NCBI GenBank assembly: GCA_007123695.1
Contig: SLGN01000283.1
Span: 1-9,225, forward strand
Direction: 5' to 3'
Source: Verrucomicrobiales bacterium
GTDB taxonomy: Bacteria > Verrucomicrobiota > Verrucomicrobiia > Verrucomicrobiales > DEV007
DNA: 9,225 nucleotides
Shown: positions 1 to 6,547 of the stretch, one piece after another
Position numbering within the stretch: the stretch's first letter is position 1
Layout of the letters: each line of letters opens with the position of its first letter
Program-made: the position numbers and the translations under genes
The notes under the pieces: model-generated
Told to the model about the DNA's origin: nothing
The model's input: only the letters and a program-made list of their open reading frames with translations
Database searches by the model: none

Positions 1-949
1 GCGCGAGCCCCCTCCCCAACCGAACCGCCGGAACGGAGCGCCCGATCCCGGCGCTGCCGGTCTGCTGCCCCTGCCCGCAAACCTCGCCCGGACCAAGCCC
101 GAGCCGATCCGCCCGGAATTCCAGCCGGGCCTCACCTACCGCTTCACCGTGCGCACCGAGCTGCAAACCCGGGGCCCGACCGGCGCTCCCGGAGGATTCG
201 TCCTCGAGCAGCAGGCCCGGTTCGACGCCAAAATCCGAAGCGACGGCAAGGCCGGCATCCTGCTGAAGGCACGCACCGAGCGGCTCGATCTTTCCCTCGC
301 GGCGGATGGGAAGAAAATCGGGTTCGAATCCCTCGCCGCCGCGGGGCGCAGCGACCCTCTCGCCCGCCACCTGCGGGCTTCCCTGAACCGCTCGCTCGAC
401 ATCGTCATCGACGCGAAGGGAGCCGTCGAGTCCGTCTCCGAAAGCGGTCCGGGCAATGACGACGATCTCTTCCCGGGGGCGCCGCGCTTCGGTCCCGACG
501 AGCTGGCGGCTCTCGCCGAGAGCCTCCAGCAGGGCTTTCCCGACCGCCCCGTGGGCCCCGACGACACCTGGTCGCGGCGCGGAAGCCGGTCGCTGCCGGT
601 TCAGGGGACCGTCTCCTTCGATCTGGGATACCGCCACCTCGGGCCGACCCTCTTCGAAGGCCAGAATTGCATTGCCGTCGAGTTCCAGGGCGCGCTCGTC
701 GGAACCCTGCCCGAGCCCGGGCCCGACGCAGCCGAAGCGCCTGCGCCGGCCGCCCGCGAGTTCCGTTCCAGCGGCTTGAGCGGTCGCCTCCACTACGATG
801 CGCTCGACAAGATGGTGCGCCACCTCGAGCAGACTTTCGATCTCTGGGTCGGCGACTTCCCCGAAGAGGGCGATCCGGCCCCCGGGGCCCTCGTTCCCCT
901 CCGCGAGCGCACCGTCGTGCGGCTCCTCCACATCGTGGCCACCCCCTGA
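1..949 (+). CDS. Probable secreted beta-rich protein, DUF6263-like; 5' end missing
   Basis: The frame (codons from base 2) is open to the left edge, so about 315 C-terminal residues are visible and the true start lies outside the window. A GTG at 149 falls inside the conserved strand 'LTYRFTVRTEL', so it is probably not the start. The visible part begins with a Pro/Arg-rich stretch, then alternates strand-like segments, with a Gly/Asp-rich link near the middle, 'DTWSRRG', and 'YRHLGPTLFEGQNCIAVEFQG'. This order (a 'Y.F.V' opening, a DG-containing strand, a Trp after a Pro/Asp stretch, then a strand before a conserved Gly) resembles the DUF6263 family of exported proteins in Planctomycetes and Bacteroidetes. 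That is pattern memory, not an alignment. No catalytic motif is seen. It ends 23 bp before the convergent VOC gene. Coding is clear, the function is not. Confidence 0.75.
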   Translation, partial: REPPPQPNRRNGAPDPGAAGLLPLPANLARTKPEPIRPEFQPGLTYRFTVRTELQTRGPTGAPGGFVLEQQARFDAKIRSDGKAGILLKARTERLDLSLAADGKKIGFESLAAAGRSDPLARHLRASLNRSLDIVIDAKGAVESVSESGPGNDDDLFPGAPRFGPDELAALAESLQQGFPDRPVGPDDTWSRRGSRSLPVQGTVSFDLGYRHLGPTLFEGQNCIAVEFQGALVGTLPEPGPDAAEAPAPAAREFRSSGLSGRLHYDALDKMVRHLEQTFDLWVGDFPEEGDPAPGALVPLRERTVVRLLHIVATP

Positions 950-972
950 GCTGCCTTTTCCCATCGGGCCGG

Positions 973-1338
973 TCACTCGGTCGCAGACGCGCGCGACCGC
1001 TTCTGGGTCATCATGAATTCGTTGCCTTCGGGATCGATGCACATGGCGAGGTGCAGCGGATCTTCCGGGGTATCGACCGGTTCGGAGGCGAGACGGCCCC
1101 CGCATTCGAGCAGCCGCGAAATGCCCTCGCGCAAGTCGTCGAGCTGGAAGGAAAGGCCCGTCCAGGTCCGTTTGCCTTCTCCGCCGCCGTGGATGCCGAG
1201 GGTCGCGCCGGCGATTTCGATCTCGCTCCAGACTTCCGACTCGATGGTCGTCTCGCCGCCGAAGAGCTCGCGGTAGAAAGCGATGCAGCGCCGCCAGTCC
1301 GCCGCCCAGAGCACGTATTTCACTTTTTGCACCTGCAT
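973..1338 (-). CDS. VOC family (glyoxalase/bleomycin-resistance fold) protein
   Basis: This 121-residue protein has the length of a single VOC domain with two beta-alpha-beta-beta-beta modules. Module one opens with 'VKYVLWAADWRRCIAFYRELFG', the usual strand plus the 'FY...LG' helix. Module two runs from 'LSFQLDDLREGISRLLECGG' to the family's typical ending 'IDPEGNEFMMTQ' (residues 101-112). Possible metal ligands are H50 and the Glu of the last motif, but the set is incomplete by eye, so the reaction cannot be named. Relatives include glyoxalases, dioxygenases and drug-binding proteins. The ATG at 1338 follows a G-rich stretch (GGGTGGG) that could act as a weak ribosome binding site. A perfect palindrome lies about 27 bp further upstream. 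It converges on the partial gene to its left and is separated from the minus-strand cluster to its right by a tandem repeat. Confidence 0.88.
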   Translation of the reverse strand: MQVQKVKYVLWAADWRRCIAFYRELFGGETTIESEVWSEIEIAGATLGIHGGGEGKRTWTGLSFQLDDLREGISRLLECGGRLASEPVDTPEDPLHLAMCIDPEGNEFMMTQKRSRASATE

Positions 1339-1364
1339 GACCCACCCGTAAGCGCAGCTCGAGA

Positions 1365-1378
1365 GATCGCAAGCGATC
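1365..1378. promoter_or_regulatory. Palindrome upstream of the VOC gene
   Basis: GATCGC and GCGATC are perfect 6-bp arms separated by AA. The site sits 27-40 bp upstream of the VOC start codon, in the region where its promoter would be. It could be an operator or just a small hairpin; no regulator is encoded next to it. Confidence 0.3.
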
Positions 1379-1383
1379 CCGCC

Positions 1384-1449
1384 GACCGAACAGGGTCTGC
1401 TCGTGGATCAAACAGGGTTGGCTCGCCGACCGAACAGGGTTGGCTCGCC
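1384..1449. repeat. 22-bp tandem repeat, three copies
   Basis: Three head-to-tail units of exactly 22 bp occupy 1384-1405, 1406-1427 and 1428-1449. The shared core is AACAGGGT, and the last two copies share AACAGGGTTGGCTCGCC completely, differing only at two bases before it. The first copy differs at its 3' side (CTGCTCGTG). The repeat lies between the end of the minus-strand hydrolase cluster and the VOC gene, in noncoding sequence. There are no spacers, so it is not a CRISPR array. It may be a small genome-wide repeat family or a local duplication. Confidence 0.85.
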
Positions 1450-1458
1450 AGTCGCGTC

Positions 1459-1608
1459 TCAATGGAACTCCCCGAACACCGGCGGGATCTCCCGCATCAC
1501 CGTCCGCAGCGAGTGGCCTGCATCCCTCAGCTCGAGATCGAGCTGCTCCCGGCCGCGAGGAATTTTCGCCGCCTGGCCCTCTGCGGCCCTGATCCGGATC
1601 GATTTCAA
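1459..1608 (-). CDS. Possible small protein of 49 residues, function unknown
   Basis: An open frame runs from a TTG at 1608 to a TGA at 1459-1461, starting 13 bp after the stop of the double serine hydrolase on the same strand. GGAG lies 4 bases before the TTG, a usable though short spacing. Codons have strongly GC-rich third positions throughout, as in neighbouring genes. The product is charged, with a helix-like middle ('REQLDLELRDAGHSLRTVM') and an ending 'REIPPVFGEFH'. No signal peptide or membrane segment is visible and I do not recognise a family. It could instead be the C-terminal remnant of a longer lost gene, since the frame is also open upstream and there is no ATG at the expected place. 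If real, it would be the last gene of the minus-strand cluster. Confidence 0.35.
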   Translation of the reverse strand: MKSIRIRAAEGQAAKIPRGREQLDLELRDAGHSLRTVMREIPPVFGEFH

Positions 1609-1621
1609 GTTTCTCCGTCAA

Positions 1622-3793
1622 TCAAGGCACCCCGAAGAGCCGCACCAGGTCCTCGCGCAGCCCGCTCCCGCCGATGCCGTTGGCGAAGACAAGCAGACCG
1701 TGGCCCGCGTCGGGGTCGAACTCGACGTAGCTGCGGAAGCCGGTACCGTTCGACCCGCTGTGGCGGACGCGCCGCACGCCCGAGGGCAGCGTTTCGACGA
1801 GCCATCCGAGACCGAAGCGGGGGTCGCCGCCGCCGCTGTTTCCGCGGCGCTCCATCGGCTCGCGTCCGGTCGGGTGGCCGCCGGGCCGGAGCATCTCGGC
1901 GTGGCTTTCCGGGGAAAGCGAATGGGATGCGCCTTGGTCGGGTCGCATCGATTCGATCACCCAGGCAGCGTATTCCCGAGGTGTGGTGTAGAGGCTGTAG
2001 GCGGCGTTCGGGCGAGTGTAGAGGCGGCGGTCCGTCTTGGTTGCTCCCTCGGCATCGTGCCCGGCGGCCGCGATGGCCTCGTATTCGGGGCGCCAGACGT
2101 GGTCGCTGCGCTCCATGCCTAGAGGCGCGAGGAGATGGTCCCGCGCGTAGTCGTCGTAGCGCCGACCCGTGATTCGCTCCATCGCCCGCTGAAGGTAGAG
2201 GATGCCCTCGCCGGAATAGCGGTAGCGCGTGCCCGGCTCGTGCTTCACCGTCAGCTTGCCCTCGCGCGGCCGCCAGTTGGGAAAGCCACCGGTGTGCTGG
2301 AGCACCATCCGGGCGGTGATTTTCTCGTGCTCCGGCTCGTCGGGCAGATAGGGCGGGTCGAAATGCTCGGCGAGGGGGCGGTCGAGGTTGAGACGGCCTT
2401 CCTCGACCAGCTTCAGGGCTAGGTGGGCGAGCAGGGGCTTCGTCATCGAGGCGGCTTCGAAGATCGTGTCGGCATCGACGGGGACGTCGCGCCCCGCTTC
2501 GCGCACGCCGTGGTAGCTTTCCCACGAAATCTCGCCGTCGGCGATCGCGAGCGCAGCGGCACCCGGCACGCGGTGGCGCGTCATCAGCAGGGGCAGGACT
2601 TGGGCGACCTGCTCTTGGCGCGGCAGGCGGTGCAGGCCATCGCCCTCCCAATCGGCGGCGAGGGGCACGGCGGGCTCGTGGGCCGCGAGCACGAGGCGCA
2701 GCAGCTCGCCGAACTCCGCCGCCTCGACGCGGCGCCCTCGCTCGTCGGTATCCACGCGGTGCACGAGCACGAGATCCAGCGACGGCACCACCAGCACGTA
2801 GTGGCCGCCCGCACCGCGGGCGGTGTAGCTCCCCGGCGGCAGGGTCACGCCGGGCAGATGGCGTCCGGAGTCCTCCAGCCACCAGAGGTAGCCGTAGGCG
2901 CCCCGGGTGCCTGCGTTCGACCAGGGAGTCAGCGTGTCCTCGATCCAGTCGTTCGGCAGCACCTTCGTCTCGCCCCAGCGCCCGCCGCGCAGGTAGAGGA
3001 GGCCGAAGCGGGCGAGGTCGCGGGTGGAGATGCGGAAGGGGTAGGCAGGGTGGATCGAATCGTCCCCGGTGACGTAGCCACCGTCGCCGGGTTGGAAGTC
3101 CTCCATGCCCAGCGGGACCGCGACGAGCCGGTGGAAGTCCTCGTGGATGCCCCTGCCGGCAGCGTTTTCGTAGATCGTGCCGAGAGCGTTGAAGTCCCAG
3201 TTGTTGTAGTACCAGAACTCGCCCGGCGCGTGGCTGTGCCGCTCGGGCCGGGCCGCCTTCATCCCCGCCGTTTCGTAGAGCGCGGGGTGGTAGACGCCCG
3301 AGCGCGATTGCAGGAGCTGGCGCACCGTCGCGGTCTTTTCGGCATCGCTCAGGACCGGCTCGTTGTCGTCGATGCCGAGATCGGCTAGAGTGGCGTCGAG
3401 ATCAACGAGCCCTTCGGCGACGCGCAGGCCGTAGAGCGCCCCGATGAGGCTCTTGCGGATCGAGTGCGCCTTGAACTTGCGCTCCAGGGGACCCCACGCC
3501 TCCAGCACGCGTCCCCCGACCACGATCATCACCGCCGCCGTGTCGATGCTGTCGGCATAGCGGCGTGCCTCGGCGAGGCCCTCGACCGACCAGCCGAACG
3601 CGGCAGCTTCGTCGGCCGTCAGGGATTCCCATGTTTCACCAGGGCAGCTCTCGCCTGCCTGCGCAGTTACGGCAAGCAAGACGTGGACGATCAATGCGGC
3701 GGGACGGACGAACCAAACGCTGCGCCAGCGGACGGATCGCGCAAATCGGGCCAGACGAGGAACTCGGGCAGAAAAAGGAGAGGCTGGGTTCAT
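1622..3793 (-). CDS. Exported double-domain serine hydrolase (two class C beta-lactamase-like domains)
   Basis: The protein has 723 residues, about twice a single-domain member of the class C beta-lactamase / penicillin-binding / esterase family. Residues 1-46 are a long basic N-region, a hydrophobic segment (about 32-43) and an AQA-like cleavage site, so export is likely. Domain one (about 60-370) carries S111-I-R-K114 as the SxxK nucleophile motif, Y196-N-N198 in 'YNNWDFNALG' as the YxN motif, and 'RGAGGHYVLVVP' where the third motif belongs. Domain two (about 390-723) carries S449-M-T-K452, Y526-S-G528 and 'RHSGSNGTGF' from 677. Both domains therefore look catalytically competent. The family hydrolyses peptide, amide or ester bonds through an acyl-serine; the substrate cannot be read from sequence. 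It starts 18 bp after the ATP-grasp gene, so the two are probably co-transcribed. No Shine-Dalgarno precedes the ATG. Intact fusion, no frameshift seen. Confidence 0.92.
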   Translation of the reverse strand: MNPASPFSARVPRLARFARSVRWRSVWFVRPAALIVHVLLAVTAQAGESCPGETWESLTADEAAAFGWSVEGLAEARRYADSIDTAAVMIVVGGRVLEAWGPLERKFKAHSIRKSLIGALYGLRVAEGLVDLDATLADLGIDDNEPVLSDAEKTATVRQLLQSRSGVYHPALYETAGMKAARPERHSHAPGEFWYYNNWDFNALGTIYENAAGRGIHEDFHRLVAVPLGMEDFQPGDGGYVTGDDSIHPAYPFRISTRDLARFGLLYLRGGRWGETKVLPNDWIEDTLTPWSNAGTRGAYGYLWWLEDSGRHLPGVTLPPGSYTARGAGGHYVLVVPSLDLVLVHRVDTDERGRRVEAAEFGELLRLVLAAHEPAVPLAADWEGDGLHRLPRQEQVAQVLPLLMTRHRVPGAAALAIADGEISWESYHGVREAGRDVPVDADTIFEAASMTKPLLAHLALKLVEEGRLNLDRPLAEHFDPPYLPDEPEHEKITARMVLQHTGGFPNWRPREGKLTVKHEPGTRYRYSGEGILYLQRAMERITGRRYDDYARDHLLAPLGMERSDHVWRPEYEAIAAAGHDAEGATKTDRRLYTRPNAAYSLYTTPREYAAWVIESMRPDQGASHSLSPESHAEMLRPGGHPTGREPMERRGNSGGGDPRFGLGWLVETLPSGVRRVRHSGSNGTGFRSYVEFDPDAGHGLLVFANGIGGSGLREDLVRLFGVP

Positions 3794-3811
3794 GGGAAAA
3801 CGTTTCGGAAA

Positions 3812-4657
3812 TCACGCCCCGCCATCGACGCTGGCGCGGCGGAGCAGGTATTCCGCCGTGAGGTCCAGCGGGTCCGCATCCAGCAGGGCGGCCGCCGTCG
3901 GGTGCAGGCTGGAGACCGGGTTGAGGTCGATGAAATACGGCACCTGCCCCGCGCAGAGCAGATACTCGACCGCACCCAGCTCCATGCCCGCCGCCGTCGC
4001 CAGCTGGCGAGCCTGGGCTGCCGCGAGCGGAGACATCGCCGTCTCCGGTCGCAGCTCCACCTCGGCCTCCGTGTTTGCTAGGCAGTAGTTGTAATCCTGC
4101 GAGCGAATCCGCGAACAGGCGTCGTAGAGGATTTTCGCGCCGATGATTTCCACCCGATGGACGGCCCCGTCCACCGGCACCAGAGACTCCTGCTCGATCC
4201 ATTCCATCGAATCCCCTCCCGGCAGCGACGGGACCGGGCGATCCGGCTCCAACTCGAAAATGTCCCTGCCGAAACCGCCCGCGCCGGGTTTTAACAGCAC
4301 GCTTCGATCCGGAAAGGCCCGCCGACCCGCCTCCGCCCGCGCGGTCTGCGGCGTGGCGACTCCGTTGTCGTCGAAGAAACCCGCCTGGGCGAACTTCGAA
4401 ACTCCGAGAGCAAGGACGCGCGATCCGTTCACCACCGCGCGCCCGCCCTCCTCCCAGCCTTGCAGCGCCGCGAGAAACTCCGCCCCTTTTTCCGGCTGTT
4501 TCCGAAACAGCAGGGTCGAGATTCGGTTCACGACGAGCCCGTCCGGCGGCACCTCCCCGATCGCCGCCGCGATCACCACCTCCGCACCCAAAGCCTCAAG
4601 CCGACCCGCCAGCGGCCTGATCCATACAGGGATATCGGTGAACAAGATGATTCGCAT
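3812..4657 (-). CDS. ATP-grasp family ligase (RimK/glutathione-synthase-like)
   Basis: The protein has 281 residues, somewhat short for the family. An N-terminal alpha/beta region (1-80) fits the pre-ATP-grasp domain. Then come 'VVNGSRVLALGVSKFAQAGF' with K88 as the likely first ATP-binding Lys, 'VLLKPGAGGFGRDIF' with K123 and the glycine-rich loop that covers the phosphates, 'MEWIEQE' (151-157) at the adenine-binding hinge, R168 in 'HRVEIIG', and 'DLNPVSSLHP' (244-253), in which D244 and N246 fit the magnesium-binding E/D-x-N pair. ATP-grasp ligases join a carboxylate to an amine or thiol through an acyl-phosphate, often forming peptide bonds. The acceptor and donor here are unknown. No Shine-Dalgarno is visible at the ATG. 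The downstream neighbour is the double serine hydrolase, 18 bp away. A preATP-grasp enzyme acting on a small amino acid is an alternative to a protein or peptide modifier. Confidence 0.82.
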   Translation of the reverse strand: MRIILFTDIPVWIRPLAGRLEALGAEVVIAAAIGEVPPDGLVVNRISTLLFRKQPEKGAEFLAALQGWEEGGRAVVNGSRVLALGVSKFAQAGFFDDNGVATPQTARAEAGRRAFPDRSVLLKPGAGGFGRDIFELEPDRPVPSLPGGDSMEWIEQESLVPVDGAVHRVEIIGAKILYDACSRIRSQDYNYCLANTEAEVELRPETAMSPLAAAQARQLATAAGMELGAVEYLLCAGQVPYFIDLNPVSSLHPTAAALLDADPLDLTAEYLLRRASVDGGA

Positions 4658-4819
4658 GACGGGAGGCTAAGCGAACCGTTTCGGAAAGCAACGTGATCGG
4701 AAACCGGTTTTTTCCAGTCCTCGCCCGAGCCCGTCTCGCTCCCGGGCCCGATCCGTCTCCCCAGCACAATCTCCCCTCGAAATGTGCCCAGTTCGGTGGA
4801 GGGAGTGCTGCCCCCGTGT
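4658..4819 (-). promoter_or_regulatory. Gap with dyad symmetry before the ATP-grasp gene
   Basis: This 162-bp gap separates the M28 peptidase stop from the ATP-grasp start and is likely to hold the ATP-grasp/hydrolase promoter. It contains a perfect 10-bp palindrome AAACCGGTTT (4701-4710). On the plus strand AACCGTTTCGG (from 4674) and CGGAAACCGGTT (from 4698) form an imperfect inverted repeat with that palindrome as part of one arm. CGTTTCGGAAA (4677-4687) recurs exactly at 3801-3811, just before the hydrolase start. I cannot assign -35 and -10 boxes with confidence. Confidence 0.3.
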
Positions 4820-5863
4820 TCACAGCAGCGAACCGACGAGCTTGTCCATTTCTTCGCGCGTGGTCGGCATCGCGATTCCAAATCGCTTCAGGATCGACGG
4901 CAGCAGGGGGCCGGCGACGCGACGGATCATGCGCAGTTCGAAATCCACCGGATCGCGAGCCTCGTCGGCGTCTCCGCCCGGCGACGAATCGATCCCCCAG
5001 ATGCAGGCGGCCACGAATCCGGTGATGGAGGCGAGCTTGTCGAAGTTGATCCAGTCGAGAGTGTCCCGCTCGTCGTGGTAGTAGCGGCCCTGGGCGCAGC
5101 TCAGAAAGAGCGTGGGCTGCCCTCCGCGCTCGAAGGCCATGTGGTCGGACGGAGCGCCGATGTAGCGGCTCAGGGTAGGAAAGACGCGGATCCCCTTCGT
5201 TTCCGCCGCCGCCTCCTCGACGATTCGGGGAAAGGCAGCGCCGCTCTCGGCGCCGAGCACGAAGACCGTCTTTGCGATCTGCGGCAGAAGCAGACCGACG
5301 CCGGGGATTTCGATTCCGAAGTCGGACAGGTTCAGATCGTGCCCGATCAGGTCGGAAACGATCACCCCGGCGAAACCGATTCCCTCGCAATGATCCTCGT
5401 AGAAGCGCAGCGAGCCCATCGTCTGCCCGTAGAAGTGCGGCGGCTCCTCGGCATCGAAGAGGGCGATGATGAGGTCGCGCTCGAGCTCGCCGGCGGCGAA
5501 TTCCTCCGCGATGGCGAGATTCATCGCCACCGAGGTGGCGTTGTCGTCGGCGCAGGGGGCGTCGATCACGCTGTCGTAGTGGGCCCCCAGCAGGATGGGA
5601 GGCAGACTGCGGTCCTTTCCGGGGACTACCGAGACGAGGTTGGTGAACTCCTGCGGCAGCTTCGTATTCGGATGGGGAAGCTCGTAGCGGAGGGCGAATC
5701 CATCGCCTCTCCACGGCAAGAGCCCCAGCTCGGAAAGCCGCCCCACGAGGTAGTGCCGCGCTTTGGCATGGCCAGGCTGGCCGACACGCCGCCCCTCGGG
5801 CGTGGCCAGAGCCGCAGTATCCGCAGCAAGCCGCCGAATCAGTTTGCGATGGGAGAGTTTCAT
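4820..5863 (-). CDS. M28 family zinc aminopeptidase
   Basis: The protein has 347 residues, typical for a single-domain M28 peptidase without extra domains. Expected metal-site residues are present in order: H95 in 'GAHYDS', D107 in 'ADDNATS', the Glu pair E139-E140 in 'FDAEEP' (general base and zinc ligand), D171 in 'VSDLIGHD', and H263 in 'YYHDERDTLDWINFD', where the family has 'H..(x)DT.D'. 'PSDHMAF' at 238-244 is the usual substrate-side loop. M28 enzymes release N-terminal amino acids with two zinc ions; some members are instead glutaminyl cyclases. No signal peptide is seen (the start is 'MKLSHRKLIRRLA'), so a cytoplasmic location is likely, unlike many exported relatives. The ATG has no Shine-Dalgarno. 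It is divergent from the MerR-like gene across 78 bp and upstream of the ATP-grasp gene on the same strand. Confidence 0.92.
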   Translation of the reverse strand: MKLSHRKLIRRLAADTAALATPEGRRVGQPGHAKARHYLVGRLSELGLLPWRGDGFALRYELPHPNTKLPQEFTNLVSVVPGKDRSLPPILLGAHYDSVIDAPCADDNATSVAMNLAIAEEFAAGELERDLIIALFDAEEPPHFYGQTMGSLRFYEDHCEGIGFAGVIVSDLIGHDLNLSDFGIEIPGVGLLLPQIAKTVFVLGAESGAAFPRIVEEAAAETKGIRVFPTLSRYIGAPSDHMAFERGGQPTLFLSCAQGRYYHDERDTLDWINFDKLASITGFVAACIWGIDSSPGGDADEARDPVDFELRMIRRVAGPLLPSILKRFGIAMPTTREEMDKLVGSLL

Positions 5864-5906
5864 CGGTTATGAAGTGACAGGTTTCACCTTTTGTTTTGCA
5901 ACTATC

Positions 5907-5922
5907 GCTGCAAGTTTGCAGC
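5907..5922. promoter_or_regulatory. Dyad upstream of the MerR-like gene, candidate operator
   Basis: GCTGCAA and TTGCAGC are perfect 7-bp arms around a central GT, ending 19 bp before the ATG of the MerR-like regulator in the 78-bp divergent gap shared with the M28 gene. MerR-family proteins bind dyads in promoters and often control their own gene, so autoregulation is a fair inference. A second, weaker dyad (AGGT-TTC-ACCT, 5879-5889) lies nearby. The core promoter boxes are not clear. Confidence 0.4.
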
Positions 5923-5941
5923 CAACAAGAGAAATTTCAAG

Positions 5942-6505
5942 ATGTCTGCGGATAGTAAGATTCGAATTCCCGAGTGCGCCGTTCGGGAGCTGGACGACGT
6001 GGAGTCGATGGATTGGAACGGCGGCCTTGGCTTGACGGATCTAATCGCGTGGATCAACCAAGTCGCGGAGCGGTTCCGCCCCGACTCGGTGAACGCGCAC
6101 GCCCGTTCCGGCACCGCCTTTTCCCCCCGTTCGTTCCGCCATTACCAGACCATGGGATGCATCGATGCGCCGAGACGGGCCGGGAAATCGGTCGTCTACG
6201 GCTTCAAACATTTCGTGCAAGGTCTCGTCATCCGGAAGCTCCTGTGGGAGCGAATGTCCTCGGAACAAATTGCGGCCCTGATGGCGGGCAAGGAGGTCCC
6301 GGAGCTAAAACGGCTCCTGCTGGATGGGATCGAGATCGTCGCGGCGGTGAGAGGCGGCAAAGCCAACCCGCCAGCGCCCGAAGGCGGCACATGGAAAAGG
6401 ATCGCGCTGGCGCCGGGAGTCGAACTGCACCTGGAGTCGTCGCGCCCGGCGCTGAACGTCGAGGAGCTGGAAACGATTCTGCAGCGAGCGAGGCAAGTCC
6501 TGTAG
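5942..6505 (+). CDS. MerR-like winged-helix transcriptional regulator
   Basis: I chose the ATG at 5942 (187 residues) over the in-frame TTG at 5891, because the TTG would add 17 residues of poor quality and run over the dyad. AAGAGAAA a few bases upstream is a weak ribosome binding site. Residues 59-117 fit a MerR wHTH: 'FSPRSFRHYQTMGCID' matches the family's 'T.RTLRYYE..GLL', followed by a wing with 'VVYGFKHFVQGLVIRKLL' and a second helix pair, 'MSSEQIAALMAGK'. Residues 1-58 form a helical N-terminal extension ('LTDLIAWINQVAERFR') that ordinary MerR proteins lack. The C-terminus (150-187, 'WKRIALAPGVELHLESS' then a helix) has no Cys-based metal site, so a classical metal sensor is unlikely. 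It precedes the secreted coiled-coil gene by 42 bp, and they may form one unit. The signal sensed is unknown. Confidence 0.8.
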   Translation: MSADSKIRIPECAVRELDDVESMDWNGGLGLTDLIAWINQVAERFRPDSVNAHARSGTAFSPRSFRHYQTMGCIDAPRRAGKSVVYGFKHFVQGLVIRKLLWERMSSEQIAALMAGKEVPELKRLLLDGIEIVAAVRGGKANPPAPEGGTWKRIALAPGVELHLESSRPALNVEELETILQRARQVL

Positions 6506-6547
6506 ATCGCGCTTGCATCCCGCATGCCGTTCCAATAGCCTCGTAGC

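Noticed and set aside
1348..1354. GTAAGCG as an IS66 left end
   Set aside because: It is over 6 kb from the remnant with intact unrelated genes between; a 7-mer is expected by chance at this size.
1384..1449. CRISPR array
   Set aside because: The 22-bp units are directly adjacent with no spacers, and no cas genes are present.
667..2172. 501-codon plus-strand open frame crossing three real features
   Set aside because: Extremely Arg-rich, spans the end of one gene and the antisense of two others; no protein-like features.
1605..2882. 425-codon open frame on the minus strand inside the hydrolase gene
   Set aside because: Arg/Pro/Ala-rich product with no family motif; a shadow of the high-GC hydrolase frame, which has clear catalytic motifs.
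2423..3388. 321-codon open frame on the plus strand opposite the hydrolase gene
   Set aside because: Antisense shadow in high-GC DNA; His/Val/Gly-rich product without recognisable domains.
4495..4511. GCTGTTT/AAACAGC palindrome inside the ATP-grasp gene
   Set aside because: It is within well-conserved coding sequence far from a promoter; no sign of a regulatory role.
4784..5872. 362-codon open frame on the plus strand opposite the M28 gene
   Set aside because: Antisense shadow; the minus-strand product has the full M28 metal site.
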